Shown in pieces: positions 60,707 through 64,000 of a stretch of DNA of 64,000 bases. The notes beneath the pieces were generated by a model. The model ran no database searches. It saw only the letters and a program-made list of their open reading frames with translations, and had not been told where the DNA came from. Positions within the stretch are counted from its first letter, which is position 1. Each line of letters opens with the position of its first letter. Position numbers and translations under genes: made by a program. Origin of the DNA: Mycobacterium nebraskense (GTDB lineage Bacteria; Actinomycetota; Actinomycetes; Mycobacteriales; Mycobacteriaceae). The stretch covers positions 124,001-188,000 of the forward strand of contig NZ_LQPH01000173.1 in assembly GCF_002102255.1 (NCBI RefSeq), read 5' to 3'.

Positions 60707-61747
60707 TCAGCGAAGCGGGGCGAACGCGAATTCGCGGAGGCCCTCGGCCGGGTCGATGGCCGCGCGGAAACCCAGCACCTCGGCCGCCCGGGAAGGATCG
60801 GCGACGATGTGGCGCACATCGCCGCTGCGGTACTGGCCGGTGATCACCGGCGCGAGCGAACGGCTGGAATCCGTGCGCGCCTCGCACAGCGCGCCGGCCA
60901 CCTGCAGGATCGAGACAGGCCGCCCCGAACAGACGTTGACCGCGGTGAAGCCGTCGATCGTCGACGTGACGGCCGCGAGATTGGCGGCGGCCACGTCGTC
61001 GACGTGGACGAAGTCCCGCATCTGGCCACCGTCTTCGAAGACCCTTGGCGGCTGGCCCTTTTCGAGCGATGACCGGAAGATCGCCGCCACCCCGGAATAC
61101 GGGGTGTCGCGCGGCATCCCGGGGCCGTAGACATTGTGGTAGCGCAGCGCCACCACCGAGCCGCCCGTCGCGTCCGACCACGCCAGCGCGTAGTGCTCCT
61201 GCGCGGTCTTGCTGGCCGCGTACAGGCTGCGCGGCCGCAGCGCGGCGTCCTCGTCGACGAGGCGCCACTGCAGCTCCTCGCCCCCGATCGGGCAGCGGTG
61301 TTCGAAGATCCCGGCGTCGAGGTCGGCGCGCCGCCGCGGCAACGGGTCGACGTGTCCGTGCTGCGCGCAGTGGTAACGGCCCTGCCCGTACACCACCATC
61401 GACGACGCCAGCACCAAACGGCGCACCCCGGCGGCGAACATCTGCGCCAGCAGCACCGTGGTGCCCAAATCGTTGTGGGCGCCATAGGCGGGGGCGTCGG
61501 CGGCGTCCACGCCAGCGCCGACCATCGCCGCCTGATGACAGACCAGGTCCACCCCGTCCAGCAGGGACGCCAGCGCGTCGGCGTCGCGGACGTCGACGCG
61601 GTGACACCCCTGCGGCAGAACGGGATTCGGGCCGTGCGCCGCGGGCAGCAACGCGTCGACGCCGACCACGTCGTGGCCCGCCGCCCGCAGCGCCGCGTCC
61701 ACCCGCGAACCGATGAAACCGGCCGCCCCGGTGAGCAGCACCCTCAT
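60707..61747 (-). CDS. galE3: NAD-dependent epimerase (GalE3)
   Basis: 346 residues of the extended SDR fold. NAD loop LLTGAAGFIGSRVDAAL, catalytic YAASK, SSMVVYG and RDFVHVDDVAAANL are all present. Annotated as UDP-glucose 4-epimerase in M. tuberculosis (Rv0536), though the real sugar substrate is not settled. Contains a His/Cys-rich insert (RYHCAQHGHVDPL, IFEHRCPIGGEEL) that could bind metal. Its start overlaps the upstream phosphorylase stop by four bases. Confidence 0.88.
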   Translation of the reverse strand: MRVLLTGAAGFIGSRVDAALRAAGHDVVGVDALLPAAHGPNPVLPQGCHRVDVRDADALASLLDGVDLVCHQAAMVGAGVDAADAPAYGAHNDLGTTVLLAQMFAAGVRRLVLASSMVVYGQGRYHCAQHGHVDPLPRRRADLDAGIFEHRCPIGGEELQWRLVDEDAALRPRSLYAASKTAQEHYALAWSDATGGSVVALRYHNVYGPGMPRDTPYSGVAAIFRSSLEKGQPPRVFEDGGQMRDFVHVDDVAAANLAAVTSTIDGFTAVNVCSGRPVSILQVAGALCEARTDSSRSLAPVITGQYRSGDVRHIVADPSRAAEVLGFRAAIDPAEGLREFAFAPLR

Positions 61748-62538
61748 GGCAACTCGACGGGCAGCGTGACGCCGGTGTGCGGCAGGCAGTGTGTGCAGTT
61801 GCGTTCACCGGCAACGCGGCCGATCGCCTCGCGCACCAGCTCCTTGAATCCCCCGATGTTCTTCTCGAATTCGGCGAACACCTCGACGGTCGTCACACCC
61901 TTGCCGGCCGTGACACCGGCGTCCAGGTCGGTGACCAAAGCAATTGTCGCATAGCACATTTCGAGTTCCCGGGCCAGCACCGCCTCCGGGTAGCCGGTCA
62001 TGTTGACCAGGGAGAACCCGGCGGAAGCGAACCACTGGCTTTCCGCGCGCGTGGAAAACCGCGGTCCCTGGATCACCACCATGGTGCCGCCGTCGACCAC
62101 GCCGGGCAGGCCGGTGACCGCGGCCCGCAGGGTCGGGCAGTACGGGTCGGCGAAGTCGACATGAATGCCGCCGGCATCGAAATACGTGTCGGGGCGGCCG
62201 CTGGTGCGATCGACCAGCTGATCGGGCACCACGATGGCGCCGGGGCCGTTTTCGCGTTGGAGGCTGCCGACGGCGCAGGGCCCGAAAATCCGTCGCACCC
62301 CGAGCTTGCGCAGCGCCCACATGTTGGCCCGGTACGGCACGGTGTGCGCCGAGAACTGGTGCGTGGTCCCGTGCCGGGGCAGGAACGCGACCTCGTGTCC
62401 CCCGACGACGCCGATCGTCACCGGAGCACTGGGCGGGCCGTACGGGGTGTCGACGTCGAGGGCGCGGGTATCGGACTCGAAGAAGGTGTAAAAGCCGCTG
62501 CCGCCGATGACTCCGAGCATCCGACCATTGTGGTGCAT
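61744..62538 (-). CDS. pnp: S-methyl-5'-thioadenosine phosphorylase
   Basis: 264 residues of the purine nucleoside phosphorylase family: IGGSGFYTFF, the phosphate site LPRHGTTHQFSAH, and NMTGYPEAVLARELE. Cleaves methylthioadenosine with phosphate for methionine salvage. Ortholog of Rv0535. Read divergently from menA. Confidence 0.92.
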   Translation of the reverse strand: MHHNGRMLGVIGGSGFYTFFESDTRALDVDTPYGPPSAPVTIGVVGGHEVAFLPRHGTTHQFSAHTVPYRANMWALRKLGVRRIFGPCAVGSLQRENGPGAIVVPDQLVDRTSGRPDTYFDAGGIHVDFADPYCPTLRAAVTGLPGVVDGGTMVVIQGPRFSTRAESQWFASAGFSLVNMTGYPEAVLARELEMCYATIALVTDLDAGVTAGKGVTTVEVFAEFEKNIGGFKELVREAIGRVAGERNCTHCLPHTGVTLPVELP

Positions 62539-62594
62539 GGCCCTGGCCCGATTGCGGGTGCGGGTTCGCGCCCGGCTCCTGGCAGGATGCGTGC

Positions 62595-63467
62595 GTGGCC
62601 AATTTCGGGCAGTGGATCTCCGGTGCGCGACCGCGGACGCTCCCCAACGCGGTGGCGCCGGTGGTCGCGGGCACCGGCGCGGCGGCGTGGCTGCACTCGG
62701 CGGTGTGGTGGAAGGGGCTGCTGGCGCTGGCCGTCGCCGTCGCGCTGACCGTCGGCGTCAACTACGCCAACGACTACTCCGACGGCATCCGCGGCACCGA
62801 CGACGACCGGGCCGGCCCGGTGCGCCTGGTGGGCTCGCGGCTGGCCACCCCGCGGTCGGTGCTGGTCGCCGCGGTGGCGAGCCTGACGATCGGGGCGGCG
62901 GCCGGCCTGGCGCTCGCGCTCGTCAGCGCGCCGTGGCTGATCGCGGTGGGCGCGGTGTGTATCGCCGGCGCGTGGCTGTACACGGGCGGCTCGAAACCCT
63001 ACGGCTACGCGGGTTTTGGTGAGGTCGCGGTGTTCGTGTTCTTCGGCCTGGTGGCCGTGCTCGGCACCGAGTACACCCAGGCGCTGCGGGTGGACTGGGT
63101 GGGGCTGGCGCTGGCGGTGTCCGTCGGGGCGCTGTCGTCCTCGGTGCTGGTGGCCAACAACCTGCGGGACATTCCCACCGACGCGCGGTCGGGAAAGATC
63201 ACCCTGGCGGTGCGGCTGGGCGATGCCCGCACCCGCATCCTGTACCAGGCGCTGCTGGCGACCGCCGGGGTGTTGACCCTGGTGCTGATGGCGGCCACGC
63301 CGTGGTGCGCCGCGGGACTGGTGGCCGCGCCGCTGGCGCTGCGCGCCGCGGGTCCGGTGCGGTCAGGACGCGGCGGCCCGGAGCTGATTCCCGTGCTGCG
63401 CGATACCGGCCTGGCCATGGTCGCCTGGGCGATCGCGGTGGCAGCGGCCCTGGCGTTGGCCGGCTGA
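62595..63467 (+). CDS. menA: 1,4-Dihydroxy-2-naphthoate polyprenyltransferase
   Basis: 290 residues of the UbiA superfamily with 8-9 TM helices. First Asp motif NYANDYSDGIRGTDDDRAGP, second motif NNLRDIPTDARSGK. Attaches the polyprenyl chain to the naphthoate head group at the membrane, probably using the product of grcC1 or a related synthase. GTG start. Ortholog of Rv0534c. Confidence 0.95.
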   Translation: MANFGQWISGARPRTLPNAVAPVVAGTGAAAWLHSAVWWKGLLALAVAVALTVGVNYANDYSDGIRGTDDDRAGPVRLVGSRLATPRSVLVAAVASLTIGAAAGLALALVSAPWLIAVGAVCIAGAWLYTGGSKPYGYAGFGEVAVFVFFGLVAVLGTEYTQALRVDWVGLALAVSVGALSSSVLVANNLRDIPTDARSGKITLAVRLGDARTRILYQALLATAGVLTLVLMAATPWCAAGLVAAPLALRAAGPVRSGRGGPELIPVLRDTGLAMVAWAIAVAAALALAG

Positions 63468-63634
63468 TCGACCGCGCGCCCACGGCGTTGACTGTGCACT
63501 GGCGGCGGGGTTTGTCGGCGTGTCGCCGCCCGATATGCACACTCGAGTGAAACGCCGGGACCGGATCCGATAACAATGAGGGACCGGCGTCGGAACCGAT
63601 GGCCGTTCACAGCGAGCACCGATCGGGGACAGCA

Positions 63635-64000
63635 GTGAAGCAGATCGCCGTGACCAGTGGACCGAAGAACATCGGATTGCTCAGTGTCGGGGCGTACCGC
63701 CCCGAACGGGTGGTCACCAACGACGAGATATGCGAGAACATCGAATCGTCCGATGAGTGGATCTTCTCCCGGACGGGAATCAAGACCCGCCGATTCGCCG
63801 CCCGCGACGAATCCGCCGCATCCATGGCCATCGCGGCCGGGCGACAGGCGATCGCGAAGGCCGCGTTGACGCCCGCCGACATCGACTGCGTGATCGTGGC
63901 GACCAGCACGCATTTTCTGCAGACCCCCGCCTGCGCCCCGGCGGTCGCCGCGGCGCTGGGCGCCACCGGCGCGCCCGCGTTCGACGTCTCGGCGGGGTGC
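63635..64000 (+). CDS. fabH: Beta-ketoacyl-ACP synthase III, 5' part
   Basis: The first 122 codons of KAS III, cut by the window edge. Start is GTG (MKQIAVTSGPKNIGLLSVG). SSDEWIFSRTGIKTRRFA and ATSTHFLQTPACAPAVAA match mycobacterial FabH (Rv0533c). The last codon in the window is the catalytic Cys in DVSAGC. FabH condenses acyl-CoA with malonyl-AcpM and links FAS-I to FAS-II in mycolic acid synthesis. Confidence 0.93.
   Translation, partial: MKQIAVTSGPKNIGLLSVGAYRPERVVTNDEICENIESSDEWIFSRTGIKTRRFAARDESAASMAIAAGRQAIAKAALTPADIDCVIVATSTHFLQTPACAPAVAAALGATGAPAFDVSAGC

Overview
The window is chromosomal DNA of a slow-growing Mycobacterium. I infer a member or relative of the M. avium complex. The inference rests on high GC, many GTG starts, leaderless promoters, and a gene order matching M. 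tuberculosis Rv0566c to Rv0533c read backwards (yajQ, Rv0565c, gpdA1, htpX, grcC1, menJ, Rv0559c, menG // mgtA, Rv0556, menD, bpoC, menC, Rv0552, fadD8, menB, Rv0547c, Rv0546c, pitA, Rv0544c, Rv0543c, menE, Rv0541c to Rv0534c, fabH).

Layout. 1-5.2 kb holds a small secreted protein, a CDF metal exporter facing a non-canonical NRAMP-type transporter, and a molybdopterin oxidoreductase. 5.2-11.4 kb is a four-gene minus-strand operon: a fatty-acyl-AMP ligase/ACP/reductase megaenzyme, a PF10118 diiron-like protein, an alpha/beta hydrolase and a ferredoxin-type reductase. 11.8-14.9 kb has a lipid kinase, an SDR, a DMT transporter and tRNA-Tyr. 15-26 kb is the conserved backbone with a RES/Xre toxin-antitoxin pair, a SulP transporter and a solitary HicB gene added. 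26.1-39.1 kb is an accessory block inserted between menG and mgtA. 39.3-64 kb is backbone again. It carries menD, menC, menB, menE and menA, which with menG and menJ put most of the menaquinone pathway in this window; fabH is cut by the right edge just after its catalytic Cys.

The standout is a RiPP cluster at 31.0-39.1 kb. It has a single-TM membrane-fusion-like protein, a C39-peptidase ABC exporter, a full-length LanB-type dehydratase, two precursor peptides, an ECF sigma factor with a C-terminal zinc-finger-like tail, and an FHA-HTH regulator. The two precursors share nearly the same double-glycine leader, followed by cores of Gly-Thr repeats with 18 and 11 Thr and no Ser or Cys. There is no LanC. 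The expected product is therefore a non-lanthionine, dehydrobutyrine-rich (Gly-Dhb)n peptide. Three copies of one promoter-like element (GTCAC, 16 bases, then a conserved near-palindrome) lie before the operon and before each precursor gene, and each precursor gene is followed by a strong hairpin. Upstream in the same block are a BVMO-esterase fusion, a small hypothetical protein, a SnoaL-like protein and a P450 broken by one in-frame TAA.
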